Of a DNA stretch of 64,000 nucleotides, positions 17,121 to 26,114 are shown piece after piece (position 1 is the stretch's first letter; each line of letters opens with the position of its first letter). Source of the stretch: an uncultured Aquimarina sp. (GTDB lineage Bacteria; Bacteroidota; Bacteroidia; Flavobacteriales; Flavobacteriaceae); the NCBI GenBank assembly GCA_947498815.1, contig CANMLU010000002.1:1-64000 (forward strand), read 5' to 3'. Below the pieces are notes generated by a model that did no database searches, had not been told where the DNA came from, and saw only the letters and a program-made list of their open reading frames with translations. The position numbers were made by a program, and so were the translations under genes.

Positions 17121-18896
17121 TTAATTGGACATATCGTAAGGAATATAATTTTCCCATTTCCATGGAGTGTATACATCACCAATAGTGATTTCTAACAATT
17201 CCCTGAAAATACTTTCTGCATTATCACTGTTTGACATTAGTAACACTCCTATATTTCTTTCTGGAAATAGTATAGAGTAGTGTTGAAAACCTCCACTATG
17301 ACCTTCTTTGAAAACTCCTTTCCCATACGATGTGTTTAACAATCCCCAACCCAGACCATAATTTAAGCCTATTTTCTCATTTTCATTAGTAGTTTCCAGC
17401 GCTTGTGGACCAAATTGCATCTTTGACTTAATTGCAATATTTGGAGAAAACATCATCTGGGTTATAGGTGAATCTTGAGCCGCCAAAGAGAGTATGTGTT
17501 CAAGAAATTTTGAATAGTCTACTGGCGTCGTTTCCATAGAACCGGCAGCACCCGCCTCATCTTCGGTATCTTTTGGAATGGTTTTTTGATCTATAGTATG
17601 ACCCAGACAATATTTTCCTTCAAAACGTTGTTGCCATACATAGCTTGTCATATCCATATGTAAAGGGTCGAAAACAATATCTCGGGCCAATTCTTCTAGA
17701 TCTTTGCCTGTGATTTTTTCAATCACAACTTGTAGCAATCGAATTCCTTCTCCAGAATAACTGTATTCGGTTCCAGGATCGAAGTAGAACTGTATTTTTC
17801 CTTCTGGTTGGAACTCTCCTTTTCTATTTATCCATCTCCAATTAGGGAAACCAGTGGTATGCGAAAGGCACATTCTTGCCGTTATTTGTTCGTATCGTTT
17901 GTCATCCTTAAGGTTTTTAAAGCCTTTCCATTCTTTTTCAAAGTATAATTCGGGGATTGGGGTATCCAAATAGCTTTGTAAGGGCTTGTCTAAATCAATA
18001 ACACCATCCTTAACAAGATGCGCTACTATATATCCGAACAGCGACTTGCTTAGAGAAGCTCCATAAAATACCTGATTTACCTGTAGACTATCTTTTCTAT
18101 CATAGTTTGAATAACCAAAAGCTCTTTGATAGCTTAGGGTATCTTGATTAAAAATAGAAACTGTAATCCCTGTGACATTTGCGGTGTCAACAAGCTTTTG
18201 AATTCGTTGATCCAATTCCTTTGCTAAAATCTTCGAACCGTCCAAACGAGTAATACCATCGGTATTTTGAGGTGCACAATTGAAAAATGTTATAAGGGTA
18301 AATAAAAGTAAAACCGACTTTACAACTTTTCTTCCTTTACTTTTTAAAAAAGGTATCGACAGAGGATAATAACATTTGTATGTGCTTACCGCATATATGA
18401 TATTGGCTAAAACAATGAATACGCATAAAGGAACAACCGAAACAAAAATTATAAAACCCCATTTTTCGATAGTCAATAAAGCAACAAATGATAAGGCATA
18501 CAATAATACTACAGTGATGTGGAAATTAATAACTTTTGCACCATGTCTATCATAAAGTGAATTGTCCTCTCTTTTGTGGATCCATAAGAATAAGGGAAAA
18601 AGTACATTGCAAAAAGGAAGTATAAAACCCAACAACGGCGTACCGTGTAAGAGTAATAACCACTTTTTTTGAATGCTTTCCTCTTTGGGGTTTTCTAGAA
18701 TTAATAAATCATTTACTTCAATGTCTAATGCGCCAGCTAACAATTTTACGGTTTGCAAATGTGGCTTTACATCTCCTTTTTCTATTCGTTGAATAGTTCT
18801 TACGGTTACTTGGGTGTTTTCTGATAACTGTTCTTGAGTAAAACCTTTTAGCTTTCTTTGATAAATTAAATTTTTACCTACTGAATTTGATTCCAT
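17121..18896 (-). CDS. XRE-type HTH, membrane and beta-lactamase-like serine hydrolase fusion
   Basis: Three parts are joined in 591 residues. Residues 8-62 are an XRE helix-turn-helix (GFTQEQLSENTQVTVRTIQR). Residues 78-172 are a DUF4870-like multi-span membrane region. From about 215 to the end there is a class C beta-lactamase/esterase-like hydrolase, with SLSK (281-284) holding the nucleophile Ser and Lys, YSG at 380-382 in the YxN position, and the HSGG motif near the end replacing KTG. At 193-207 a segment, KSVLLLFTLITFFNC, looks like a former lipoprotein signal with its Cys. Topology is unresolved, because four full spans after a cytoplasmic HTH would return the hydrolase to the cytoplasm. 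A membrane-bound regulator sensing a cell-wall or peptide ligand is an inference. Confidence 0.85.
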   Translation of the reverse strand: MESNSVGKNLIYQRKLKGFTQEQLSENTQVTVRTIQRIEKGDVKPHLQTVKLLAGALDIEVNDLLILENPKEESIQKKWLLLLHGTPLLGFILPFCNVLFPLFLWIHKREDNSLYDRHGAKVINFHITVVLLYALSFVALLTIEKWGFIIFVSVVPLCVFIVLANIIYAVSTYKCYYPLSIPFLKSKGRKVVKSVLLLFTLITFFNCAPQNTDGITRLDGSKILAKELDQRIQKLVDTANVTGITVSIFNQDTLSYQRAFGYSNYDRKDSLQVNQVFYGASLSKSLFGYIVAHLVKDGVIDLDKPLQSYLDTPIPELYFEKEWKGFKNLKDDKRYEQITARMCLSHTTGFPNWRWINRKGEFQPEGKIQFYFDPGTEYSYSGEGIRLLQVVIEKITGKDLEELARDIVFDPLHMDMTSYVWQQRFEGKYCLGHTIDQKTIPKDTEDEAGAAGSMETTPVDYSKFLEHILSLAAQDSPITQMMFSPNIAIKSKMQFGPQALETTNENEKIGLNYGLGWGLLNTSYGKGVFKEGHSGGFQHYSILFPERNIGVLLMSNSDNAESIFRELLEITIGDVYTPWKWENYIPYDMSN

Positions 18897-19058
18897 AATT
18901 TTCTTTGTTTTTGATACTACAAAGCTATATTCAAACGTATGTTTTTATAACGACATTTTGGTGTCACCTAGATGTCATTTACTGGTTTTTTCAAGAATTT
19001 CATGATAAAAGACATTAAAAATCTAATCAATAAAGAACTTTTAGAACACTACATTTGA

Positions 19059-19083
19059 GATCACTTCGAGAGTCTCTGTGATC
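19059..19083. repeat. Small perfect stem-loop downstream of the cyclase gene
   Basis: GATCAC (19059-19064) pairs with GTGATC (19078-19083), and an inner GAGA pairs with TCTC. It lies just past the stop of the cyclase gene on the minus strand. There is no T-run, so it could be an operator or mRNA-end structure rather than a standard terminator. Confidence 0.4.
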
Positions 19084-19106
19084 CTATACATGAAGCTCCT
19101 GAATCC

Positions 19107-20195
19107 TTACATCTGTATCTTATCTATGGTATGAATTTTCACCTTTTCCTGCTTTCCTTTTAGTAATACACTCCCCAATGACTTGGAAGTTAAATGCGTA
19201 CTGATATGAAGGTCATTTAGTAGTTTTTCAGAAATTAAAAGAAGTACTTTATGCTTGTTGCATTCAGCTTGGATACGTGCAGAGGTGTTAATAACATCAC
19301 CGTGATATGCGATTTCTTTTTTGATCACACCAACTTCAGTAACCATCAAAACACCACCATGCAGGCCTGCTTTAAATTCTGGAATGATGCCATATTTATC
19401 TAGGTAATACTTTGATTTACTTTGTTCTTTCTGCTGAAATGCAAAAAATAGATCCACGCAATTGTTATTTGCAAGTCCTTTTTTATAAGGCCAACTTAGT
19501 ACGGCTTCGTCACCCACATATTGATAGATTTCGGCATCATATTTTGGCACCACTTCATTAAGATCATAAAAACAATCTTGTATAAATTGACTATACTTAA
19601 AGTGCCCAAGGTTTTCGGCAATAGTAGTAGAATCTTTTAGATCCAAAAACATAAAGATGCGCTTCTCTTCTTGCGGGTTTTTATATTTACCCATAAGCAT
19701 TTTAAAAAAAACACCTTTCCCAAACTTCTCGGTAGCGATTTTTATAAAAGAAAAAACAAAAGAAACCAATACGATATATAAAATAGCCGCCCAAAAGGCT
19801 TTATCCCGCACCCACCAACCTCGACTTGTGTCCAAAGGAAGATTATAAACCTCGGAGAATACTTTGATAACCAAAGTGAATACCACAACGGTAGTTATAA
19901 AATACAATGTAGTTCTGAGGAGAAGATCTAAAGCTAACGATAGTCGATCAGAAGTGTATTTATCAAAAAAGAAATCTATGGTCGCATATAAAAACCCGAT
20001 TAGAGTTCCGATGGACATAAACCCCATCAACGCTCTAATAGTGCCTTTGTTTCCGCTAAATTCTACGATCACGGTTACACCGACTTCCTGATCCATTCCA
20101 TAATACCTGAAAATCGAATACAATCCCATCACAATAGACCAGAAAAGTATATATTGCCAAAGAAGCTGTAAATATTGTTTGAGATCACGACTCAT
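19107..20195 (-). CDS. Membrane-bound class III adenylate/guanylate cyclase
   Basis: The N-terminal 155 residues carry about four membrane spans. The C-terminal catalytic domain starts near 178 with FMFLDLKDST, whose Asp185 is the first metal ligand, and YVGDEAVLSW, whose Asp229 is the second. GDVINTSARIQ supplies the transition-state Asn and Arg. These residues imply an active nucleotide cyclase making cAMP or, less likely, cGMP; substrate choice cannot be fixed by eye. The architecture is the short-membrane-anchor type common in Bacteroidota. The preceding LamG lipoprotein gene on the same strand ends 27 bases upstream, so the two may be co-transcribed. Confidence 0.88.
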   Translation of the reverse strand: MSRDLKQYLQLLWQYILFWSIVMGLYSIFRYYGMDQEVGVTVIVEFSGNKGTIRALMGFMSIGTLIGFLYATIDFFFDKYTSDRLSLALDLLLRTTLYFITTVVVFTLVIKVFSEVYNLPLDTSRGWWVRDKAFWAAILYIVLVSFVFSFIKIATEKFGKGVFFKMLMGKYKNPQEEKRIFMFLDLKDSTTIAENLGHFKYSQFIQDCFYDLNEVVPKYDAEIYQYVGDEAVLSWPYKKGLANNNCVDLFFAFQQKEQSKSKYYLDKYGIIPEFKAGLHGGVLMVTEVGVIKKEIAYHGDVINTSARIQAECNKHKVLLLISEKLLNDLHISTHLTSKSLGSVLLKGKQEKVKIHTIDKIQM

Positions 20196-20222
20196 ATAGC
20201 GAGTAAGATATCTTTAATATAA

Positions 20223-21104
20223 TTATTGATTTAAAACACTATGAACTCCATTTTCCAGGCCATAAAGGGTTTTGATCTCTTTATCTGTCAAAACTCTATT
20301 AAAAATAGACAATTCATCCATTAAACCAATATATCCCAAGCCTATATAAATATTGGATAGTTCCAAATCCCAGGTAAATGGCGTAGTTATATTAGATCTC
20401 GTTCCTTTTAACTCACTATTCATATATAATGAAGCTTGGCCCTTTGGAGTGTTTAAGTTGGAAAAATTGATTAGAATGTGTGTCCATTGACCCTTACCAA
20501 AAGGCGGGCTTTTAACTCCTGTGAGTCTTTTATTGAAAATTGGATTTTCGTTATCTGGTCCCTCAGGATTTGGATTCCATACTTCACGATCCCCAATAAC
20601 ACCAAGTCTGAAGTCTCTTGGGTTTTCTTTAGTGAAATCTACCCAGATTGCAGCGTCATTATAGCTTACATCCGTAATTTGTATAGGGTCGCAATAACCG
20701 GGTTTAAGATCTGTAGCTGGATCTAAGCTGAGCCAAAAAGAAATTGAACCACTCCAATCCGTGACACTATAAGCTATATTATTTTTGCTTGGATAATAGA
20801 TATTACCTTTACTACGCTCGGTAAACAACAATCCATCACCATAACGTCCATTTCCGGTGGCAATACGGATATCTGGTTTGTGTAATCCAACTTTGGCAGA
20901 ATCTCTTGCTTTGCGATTGGGTACAGTGTATAAATGAGTATCTCCCTTGGCAAAATCGGCATCAACTCCTTTGTCGAAAGAAGCATAAAAGGTAAGTGCA
21001 GCTTTTAGATCCGACAGACTGTTATCGCTTTGGCAAGAGGCTAGGTTTAACCCTAATAGAATATTCAAAAAGAGTATTAGTAGTATATTTTTATTGTGTG
21101 ACAT
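20223..21104 (-). CDS. LamG/concanavalin-like lipoprotein
   Basis: A lipoprotein signal (NLASC, Cys24) leads into a laminin G/pentraxin-like jelly roll. Supporting features are LTFYASFDKGVDADFA, SITFWL-like SGSISFWLSLDP, KGQWTHILINFSN, ASLYMNSELKGT and the closing GYIGLMDELSIFNRVLTDKEI. The last of these is the hallmark final strand of LamG_3-type domains. These domains bind carbohydrates in secreted Bacteroidota proteins. No catalytic domain is attached. It is read divergently from the YjdI-like gene. Confidence 0.8.
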   Translation of the reverse strand: MSHNKNILLILFLNILLGLNLASCQSDNSLSDLKAALTFYASFDKGVDADFAKGDTHLYTVPNRKARDSAKVGLHKPDIRIATGNGRYGDGLLFTERSKGNIYYPSKNNIAYSVTDWSGSISFWLSLDPATDLKPGYCDPIQITDVSYNDAAIWVDFTKENPRDFRLGVIGDREVWNPNPEGPDNENPIFNKRLTGVKSPPFGKGQWTHILINFSNLNTPKGQASLYMNSELKGTRSNITTPFTWDLELSNIYIGLGYIGLMDELSIFNRVLTDKEIKTLYGLENGVHSVLNQ

Positions 21105-21127
21105 GATGTGTTTATTTTATGGTACAT

Positions 21128-21157
21128 TAAAGATAGGATTATCTTATCTTTATGCAA
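21128..21157. promoter_or_regulatory. Divergent promoter region with facing -7 boxes
   Basis: TAAAGATA (21128-21135) and TATCTTTA (21145-21152) form an inverted pair. Each reads as a TAnnTTTA-type -7 box pointing away from the other. On the minus strand a TTG at 21157-21155 lies 19 bases upstream of its -7 box, which is good spacing. The boxes are 24 and 30 bases from the two start codons (21104 and 21182). Confidence 0.45.
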
Positions 21158-21181
21158 CATATTTCACTAAAACTAATCATT

Positions 21182-21400
21182 ATGGCAAGCGATATTAAAA
21201 AGGAATACAGTAATGGAGAGATTACTATAGTTTGGAAACCAGAAAAATGCATACATGCAGGTATTTGTGTGCAAAAACTACCCAATGTATATGATCCCAA
21301 AGAGAAACCCTGGATTACACCAAAGAATGCCAATACCGAAACCCTGATAAAACAAATAAAGCAATGTCCGTCTGGAGCATTAAGCTATTATAAGAATTAA
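21182..21400 (+). CDS. YjdI-like (4Fe-4S) mono-cluster protein
   Basis: This 72-residue protein has WKPEKCIHAGICVQKLPNVY with cysteines 23 and 29, EKPWI, and QCPSGAL with Cys62. This is the pattern of the YjdI/DUF1271 family of small iron-sulfur proteins. The start at 21182 is chosen because the family begins shortly before the first strand; an upstream ATG at 21152 overlaps the promoter. The function is unknown, with redox or cluster-storage roles proposed for the family. The next gene encodes an AhpD-like protein 84 bases later, so both may be redox-related. Confidence 0.85.
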   Translation: MASDIKKEYSNGEITIVWKPEKCIHAGICVQKLPNVYDPKEKPWITPKNANTETLIKQIKQCPSGALSYYKN

Positions 21401-21484
21401 ATAAACGTAAGTTTTATTTATAATTCGTCAGTTTTTAGGAAATTGTTTTGTAATTTAAGGGTGCCAACTTAAATTCTATCCCAA

Positions 21485-22069
21485 ATGAAAAACATCAGTG
21501 CTATTTTTAGCAATCCTACGACTACTCCAGAACTTGAAAAGACTTTTGAAACGATTAAAACAGAATTGGGAGCTCCTTTTGTACCTCATTTTTTTCAGAT
21601 ATGGGGGGATAGTCCAATGGCATTACAAGGTATAGTACCTGCTATGAAGTATATTTTGGGTAATGGCGATTTGGATCGTAAGCTCAAAGAAATGATCATG
21701 ATTGCCGTTTCTTCTTTTAAAAATTGTGATTATTGCCAGGCCGCACATCATGTGTTTTGTTCTAGTATGGGAGCTATACCAGAGCAAATAGAAAATTTGA
21801 CTACGTCATACACACTTTCGGATCATGATAATCCAAAAGACAAGGCTGCGATTGATTTTGCAGTAAAACTAGCTAAAGATCCGAAGTCATCTAATGAAGA
21901 GGATTATATCGCTTTGAAAGAATTAGGCTATTCTAAATCAGAAGTGCTCGAAATCATTGCTATGTCTGGAATGGCTGTTTTTTATAGTCATCTGGCCGAT
22001 GCAACGCAAATAACTATCGATAAGGCATTTTCAGATGCGCTTTCTAAAACAGTTACAACTTCAGAGTAG
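21485..22069 (+). CDS. AhpD-like carboxymuconolactone decarboxylase family protein
   Basis: The 194-residue all-helical protein has the redox signature CDYCQAAHHVFC, with Cys81, Cys84 and His88 (CxxC-x3-H) as in AhpD-type alkylhydroperoxidases. LDRKLKEMIMIAVSS precedes it, as expected, and a second helical repeat with FAVKLAKDP follows. It probably reduces peroxides or a peroxiredoxin partner in the cytoplasm; no partner AhpC gene is nearby. No signal peptide is present. Confidence 0.85.
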   Translation: MKNISAIFSNPTTTPELEKTFETIKTELGAPFVPHFFQIWGDSPMALQGIVPAMKYILGNGDLDRKLKEMIMIAVSSFKNCDYCQAAHHVFCSSMGAIPEQIENLTTSYTLSDHDNPKDKAAIDFAVKLAKDPKSSNEEDYIALKELGYSKSEVLEIIAMSGMAVFYSHLADATQITIDKAFSDALSKTVTTSE

Positions 22070-22152
22070 ATGCATGTAATTTTTTGCCATGCCAATAAAG
22101 AATAATAATCGTATACTTGCTTTTTTTTAAAATACGTTTGCGAATATTTTTT

Positions 22153-23076
22153 ATGTCTATGATCAATCGAATCGTTATTATCCTAATTTCTTTAGTGAGT
22201 CTTCAAACCATACATGCCCAAGATTATATTGATCTGGTTAAAATCAACTATGGATCTATTCTGGATGCAGGTTTTGAGAATAGTGATGCCCAAACCAATG
22301 TCTTCTTGTTTGATGTAGGCGTTACATATCCTATCAAGATTAATGACAACTTTGCTATCATAACTGGAGTTGATTATGTACAGCATGGGTTGGATTTGGT
22401 ACCGAATGGAGAAACAATAACATTAAATAATATCACCCTAAAAGCAGGAGTGAATATTAAACACAATGATAAATGGTCGGGTACCTATGTGTTTTTGCCC
22501 AAAATAGCGAGTCAAGAGCTACATACCGATGGAGATCATTTGTTTTTTGGAGGTCTAGCCTTATTGAAATACCAAAAAACTGATCGCATGCAATATCGTT
22601 TTGGAGCTTACGCCAGTAGCGAAGGTTTCGGAACTTTTGTAACTCCTATTCTTGGGTTGTATTATCTAAGCGAAGGAGAGAAGTGGGAAATTTCGGCAAG
22701 CCTACCTATTAATGCAGATGTTAATCACCGTTTTAATGATGCAATTGCAGTAGGTATGGGATTTCAAGCTTTTGTAAGAACATTTAGTCTGGAGCGTCAG
22801 GATAATCTACCAGAATTGTATACTCAAATGTCTAATATCGAGATTGGCCCGTATGTCCAACATAGCTTTATGGATCAGAGTATATTAGTGCGTTTACAAG
22901 CGGGGTATTCAACAGCGTCTTACGAAGTTTTTGAAGAAGGGGACACCTTACCCGTTCGTGTATCGGCTTTTGAATTTGGTGATGATCGTAATCTACTTAA
23001 CCCTGAAATGACGGGTAATTTATTTGTAAGAATAGGAGCAACCTATCGTTTTCAATTTGGAAGTGAGAAGAAATAA
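22153..23076 (+). CDS. Outer-membrane beta-barrel protein (DUF6268-like)
   Basis: A signal peptide (residues 1-21, ending TIHAQ) is followed by alternating amphipathic strands such as NVFLFDVGVTYPIKI and MQYRFGAYASSEG, and the protein ends in an aromatic strand (YRFQFGSEKK). This is the pattern of a small outer-membrane barrel. Sequence character fits the DUF6268 family, by recollection only. The ATG at 22153 is chosen because it directly begins the signal peptide; a TTG further upstream would add an unneeded hydrophobic extension. TACGTTTG at 22133-22140 is a perfect -7 box but lies only 12 bases before this ATG, implying a very short leader. Confidence 0.7.
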   Translation: MSMINRIVIILISLVSLQTIHAQDYIDLVKINYGSILDAGFENSDAQTNVFLFDVGVTYPIKINDNFAIITGVDYVQHGLDLVPNGETITLNNITLKAGVNIKHNDKWSGTYVFLPKIASQELHTDGDHLFFGGLALLKYQKTDRMQYRFGAYASSEGFGTFVTPILGLYYLSEGEKWEISASLPINADVNHRFNDAIAVGMGFQAFVRTFSLERQDNLPELYTQMSNIEIGPYVQHSFMDQSILVRLQAGYSTASYEVFEEGDTLPVRVSAFEFGDDRNLLNPEMTGNLFVRIGATYRFQFGSEKK

Positions 23077-23482
23077 TAATCGCTATTTCATAGCCTCTTT
23101 TGCATAAAAAAGAGGGGCACTGTAAAAGCTTCCTTTCCTTGTTATTTTAAGCCGACCTAGCCGGCAACAAACTCAACATGACAAGATTGTGAATACTAAT
23201 ACCTTTAAGTGCCCCCTTAATTGGTATTTGGCTAATTCAAATAATCAAACCGATTTTTTATATTGTGATCGGCCTTAAGAGAAAATTTGTGATGGTTCAA
23301 AGTTATTTTATAATGGTGCCTGATAAAAGAGTTAAAACGCCTATTGTGTATAGGTAAATCCCCTATTTTTATAGTCGTAATCGTAACACCCTTTCGGAAT
23401 TCGGTGTTGCTACAACAATATTATTCTATAACTTCTTAACTAAAACATATTACATGCTTAAGTAAAAGAAAAAGAGAATTCT
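23077..23482. other. Intergenic region without a recognised gene
   Basis: About 400 bases between converging genes. A weak hairpin (CCTCTTTT at 23094 with AAAAGAGG at 23108) follows the outer-membrane protein gene and may end transcription. The rest is A+T-rich with only a 21-codon frame near 23292. Nothing else is supported. Confidence 0.5.
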
Positions 23483-24019
23483 TTAAAACAATTGATGGCT
23501 TTTGGAATATTGTGATGGAGAAACTCCATATTCTTTTTTGAAGCATTTAGAAAAGTATGAATGATCAGAGAAGCCAATCTGATAGCCAATTTGTGTAACC
23601 GAATCTGCATTTTGTTTTAACAACTGTTCGGCCTTTTTTAATCTAATGGTTCTTATAAATTCTGTAATAGACAGTCCCGTTAAGGTTTTTAGTTTTCTAT
23701 GGAGTTGTGTTCTGCTAATATGCATTTGTGTCATAATTGAGGATACATTAATCTCGTTATTGCCAAGATTACTCTTGATGTAATTCGTAAGTTTATTCAA
23801 AAATTTTTCATCCAGGCTTTCCGTATCGTAACTTACATGTATAATGGTATCATTTTTTTGATGTGCTTTTTTGAGTTCTTCGCGAATTTTAATAAGATTT
23901 TCAATACGAGTATTTACTTCTTCTATTTCCAAAAGTATAGTGAGATAAGCATTAATACTACCATTTATGTTTTGTTTTTGATATAAAGAATGTTCTGATA
24001 TGTTTTTTAAATAGTCCAT
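23483..24019 (-). CDS. AraC-family regulator, cut down from a hybrid two-component protein
   Basis: Residues 70-175 form a typical AraC DNA-binding domain: SRTQLHRKLKTLTGLSITEF in the first helix-turn-helix and YQIGFSDHSYFSKCFKKEYG in the second. The preceding stretch INAYLTILLEIEEVNTRIENLIKIREELKKAH aligns in style with the final strand, helix and linker of a receiver domain (usually AYLTKPF, then a helix and REELRK) in hybrid sensor regulators. The phosphoacceptor part is missing, and Lys-Pro is lost. So this appears to be the tail of a hybrid regulator kept as a stand-alone gene. Phosphorylation control is not possible. It shares an upstream motif with the RiPP precursor gene (24085-24102 and 26115-26132). 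Confidence 0.8.
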   Translation of the reverse strand: MDYLKNISEHSLYQKQNINGSINAYLTILLEIEEVNTRIENLIKIREELKKAHQKNDTIIHVSYDTESLDEKFLNKLTNYIKSNLGNNEINVSSIMTQMHISRTQLHRKLKTLTGLSITEFIRTIRLKKAEQLLKQNADSVTQIGYQIGFSDHSYFSKCFKKEYGVSPSQYSKSHQLF

Positions 24020-24352
24020 ATTCTTCTAACTTTTTTCGAATTCAAATATATGGGACTCAAAAACGTTTATGCAAGCAGAGTGTCTACGCATTCCGGAAAA
24101 ACCATTATATCTTCTGTGAATCCGTTTTCATTGTTTTTTCTCATAAAAATCTGATAATTAAGCTCTTATAGCTTGTTGAGATAGAACAACGATCAAAATG
24201 GAAATATGTACTTTTATGGTATCATAATTGAGCATTTTGTAATACATAATTTTTTTATAGGTATATATATGTATTTAAATAGAGGGATAATTTGTTATTA
24301 GTAGAAAAACTACCCTAATAATTTATCATAAATAAAAGGAAACTAAGTAAAC
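24020..24352. other. Divergent intergenic region between the two AraC-type regulator genes
   Basis: About 330 A+T-rich bases without a gene. It must carry the promoters of both regulators. The only distinctive feature is the TTTTTCCGGAA motif at 24085-24102, listed separately. I found no remnant of a receiver or histidine kinase upstream of the cut-down AraC gene. Confidence 0.5.
24085..24102 (-). promoter_or_regulatory. Conserved upstream motif GTTTTTCCGGAATGCGTA, copy 1
   Basis: On the minus strand the sequence reads GTTTTTCCGGAATGCGTA, 65 bases before the AraC gene start at 24019. The core TTCCGGAA is a perfect palindrome. A copy with 17 of 18 identical bases occurs in the same orientation before the RiPP precursor gene at 26209. 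I saw no third copy in the window. Confidence 0.55.
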
Positions 24353-26065
24353 ATGAAGTATAAAATATTGCTTTATAAAATTTTAATTCTACTCCTGTAC
24401 TCCACTACTATAAATGCTTACCAAGAGGATAAAAAACTTAAGGATAAAAGAGAATATAAAGCGCTTAGAGATAATTACTATAAACATCGGGATAATGATT
24501 CTTTAGCTCTTGCCAATAAGACAATCCAACAGTATATTCTTAAAGCTAAGCAAAATAATGATAGTCTAAGATTGGCAGATGGTTTTTATTTATTATCAAC
24601 AATCATAGAAAGGGATTCTGCGCAAAAGTATTGTGATAGTGTTATATCCTTGACTCAAAATTACAATATAAGTCATTATCCTTTGCTTGCATATCGCAAG
24701 AAAGCTACAATGTATTATTATGAATATAATTTTAAAAAAGCGTTTGACTATTTTCTAAAAGTAACCGAAGAAGCCAAAAAGCATAATAACGAACTATATT
24801 ATTATAAAAGTATTAGGGATATGGTGTTATTAAAAGCTCATGTAGGCGAGCATGAAACAGGCTTGGTAACTCTAAGAAAATGTTTTGCTTATTTTTCCAA
24901 AATAAAGGACAAAGCACCAGAAGATTATTATACGACAATGTTTGCGCTATCCGATTCTTATATGCGCAATAAGAAATTGGATTCTGCCACAATTATTAAT
25001 CATCTTGGGTATCAACACTCCACTACTTCAAAAAATGATATAGATTGGCGCCACCATTTTACACTTAATGAAGGGATCAATCAATATTATAAAACAAATT
25101 TTACAGTGGCAAAGGATAGCCTGGAGAAAGCTATTAATGCAATTTCGGAGACTAAAAACCCAGTTACACTAGCAAATATAGGTATGGCCTATTTTTACTT
25201 AGGAAAAACACTATCCGCGTTGGATGCTCCTGATGAAGCCCTGGATGCACACAAAAAGGTAGATAAAATATTTCAAGATGCAAAAGTGACTATTCCTGAA
25301 ATCAGATATAGTTATGATATATTGATTAATCATTATAAGGACTTAGGAGATAAAGACAATCACTTAAAATACATCGAAAAAAGATTGGCAATTGATAGTG
25401 TTCTTAATAGTGATTATAAGTATTTGATTAAGAATGTGGTTCAAAAATATGATACCCCAAGGCTCCTTGCGGAAAAACAAGAAATTATTGATTCTTTAGA
25501 AAGTGATAAAAAGTCATCTACACTTTTAAATATTATAATGATTGTAATTAGTGTGCTGCTTTTAACGTTTTTGGTCCATAATTATTTAAAAAGAAGAAAT
25601 TATAAAAAGAAGTTTAATGAATTATATAATTCGACTGCACCACATAAAACGGGAAGTAGATTAGAATCATTAGATAATAATAAGTATGATGATATTGGAA
25701 TCTCAGAAGAAATAATAAGAGATATATTAAATCAGTTAGAAGAGTTTGAACAGTCTTTTGGCTTTTTAGAATCTAATATCACAACGGGTACCTTATCAAA
25801 AAGTTTTAATACGAATTCAAAATACTTATCCAAAGTAGTAAATCGATATAAGGAAAAAAGTTTTAGTGCTTATATTAATGATTTGCGAATAGAATACTCG
25901 GTAGAAAAACTTAAAAATGACAAGAAATTCATGCATTACACGATGACGGCTATAGCACAAGAAGTTGGATTCAATACAAGTCAGGCATATTCAAAATCTT
26001 TCTATAAAAAGAACGGAATTAACCCTTCATATTTCATTAAACAGTTGCAGAAACAGCAAAATTAA
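24353..26065 (+). CDS. Membrane-anchored TPR and AraC transcriptional regulator
   Basis: The 570-residue protein has an N-terminal signal or anchor (1-22). An extracytoplasmic helical TPR region spans about 35-370, with repeats such as GMAYFYLGKTLSALDAPDEA. A membrane span lies at about 389-412, followed by a cytoplasmic AraC helix-turn-helix at 460-565, with GTLSKSFNTNSKYLSKVVNR and VGFNTSQAYSKSFYKKNGI. This architecture is a common Bacteroidota one-component sensor, in which the TPR domain sees a periplasmic signal and the HTH acts on DNA near the membrane. It lies between the cut-down AraC gene and the RiPP precursor and may regulate either one. Confidence 0.9.
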   Translation: MKYKILLYKILILLLYSTTINAYQEDKKLKDKREYKALRDNYYKHRDNDSLALANKTIQQYILKAKQNNDSLRLADGFYLLSTIIERDSAQKYCDSVISLTQNYNISHYPLLAYRKKATMYYYEYNFKKAFDYFLKVTEEAKKHNNELYYYKSIRDMVLLKAHVGEHETGLVTLRKCFAYFSKIKDKAPEDYYTTMFALSDSYMRNKKLDSATIINHLGYQHSTTSKNDIDWRHHFTLNEGINQYYKTNFTVAKDSLEKAINAISETKNPVTLANIGMAYFYLGKTLSALDAPDEALDAHKKVDKIFQDAKVTIPEIRYSYDILINHYKDLGDKDNHLKYIEKRLAIDSVLNSDYKYLIKNVVQKYDTPRLLAEKQEIIDSLESDKKSSTLLNIIMIVISVLLLTFLVHNYLKRRNYKKKFNELYNSTAPHKTGSRLESLDNNKYDDIGISEEIIRDILNQLEEFEQSFGFLESNITTGTLSKSFNTNSKYLSKVVNRYKEKSFSAYINDLRIEYSVEKLKNDKKFMHYTMTAIAQEVGFNTSQAYSKSFYKKNGINPSYFIKQLQKQQN

Positions 26066-26114
26066 TAATTCGAAAATTATATTTAAAATACTGGATATTA
26101 GGCTTTTAATAAGT

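Noticed and set aside
24353-26065. Hybrid histidine kinase
   Set aside because: There is no kinase or receiver domain; the protein is TPR, one span and an AraC HTH.
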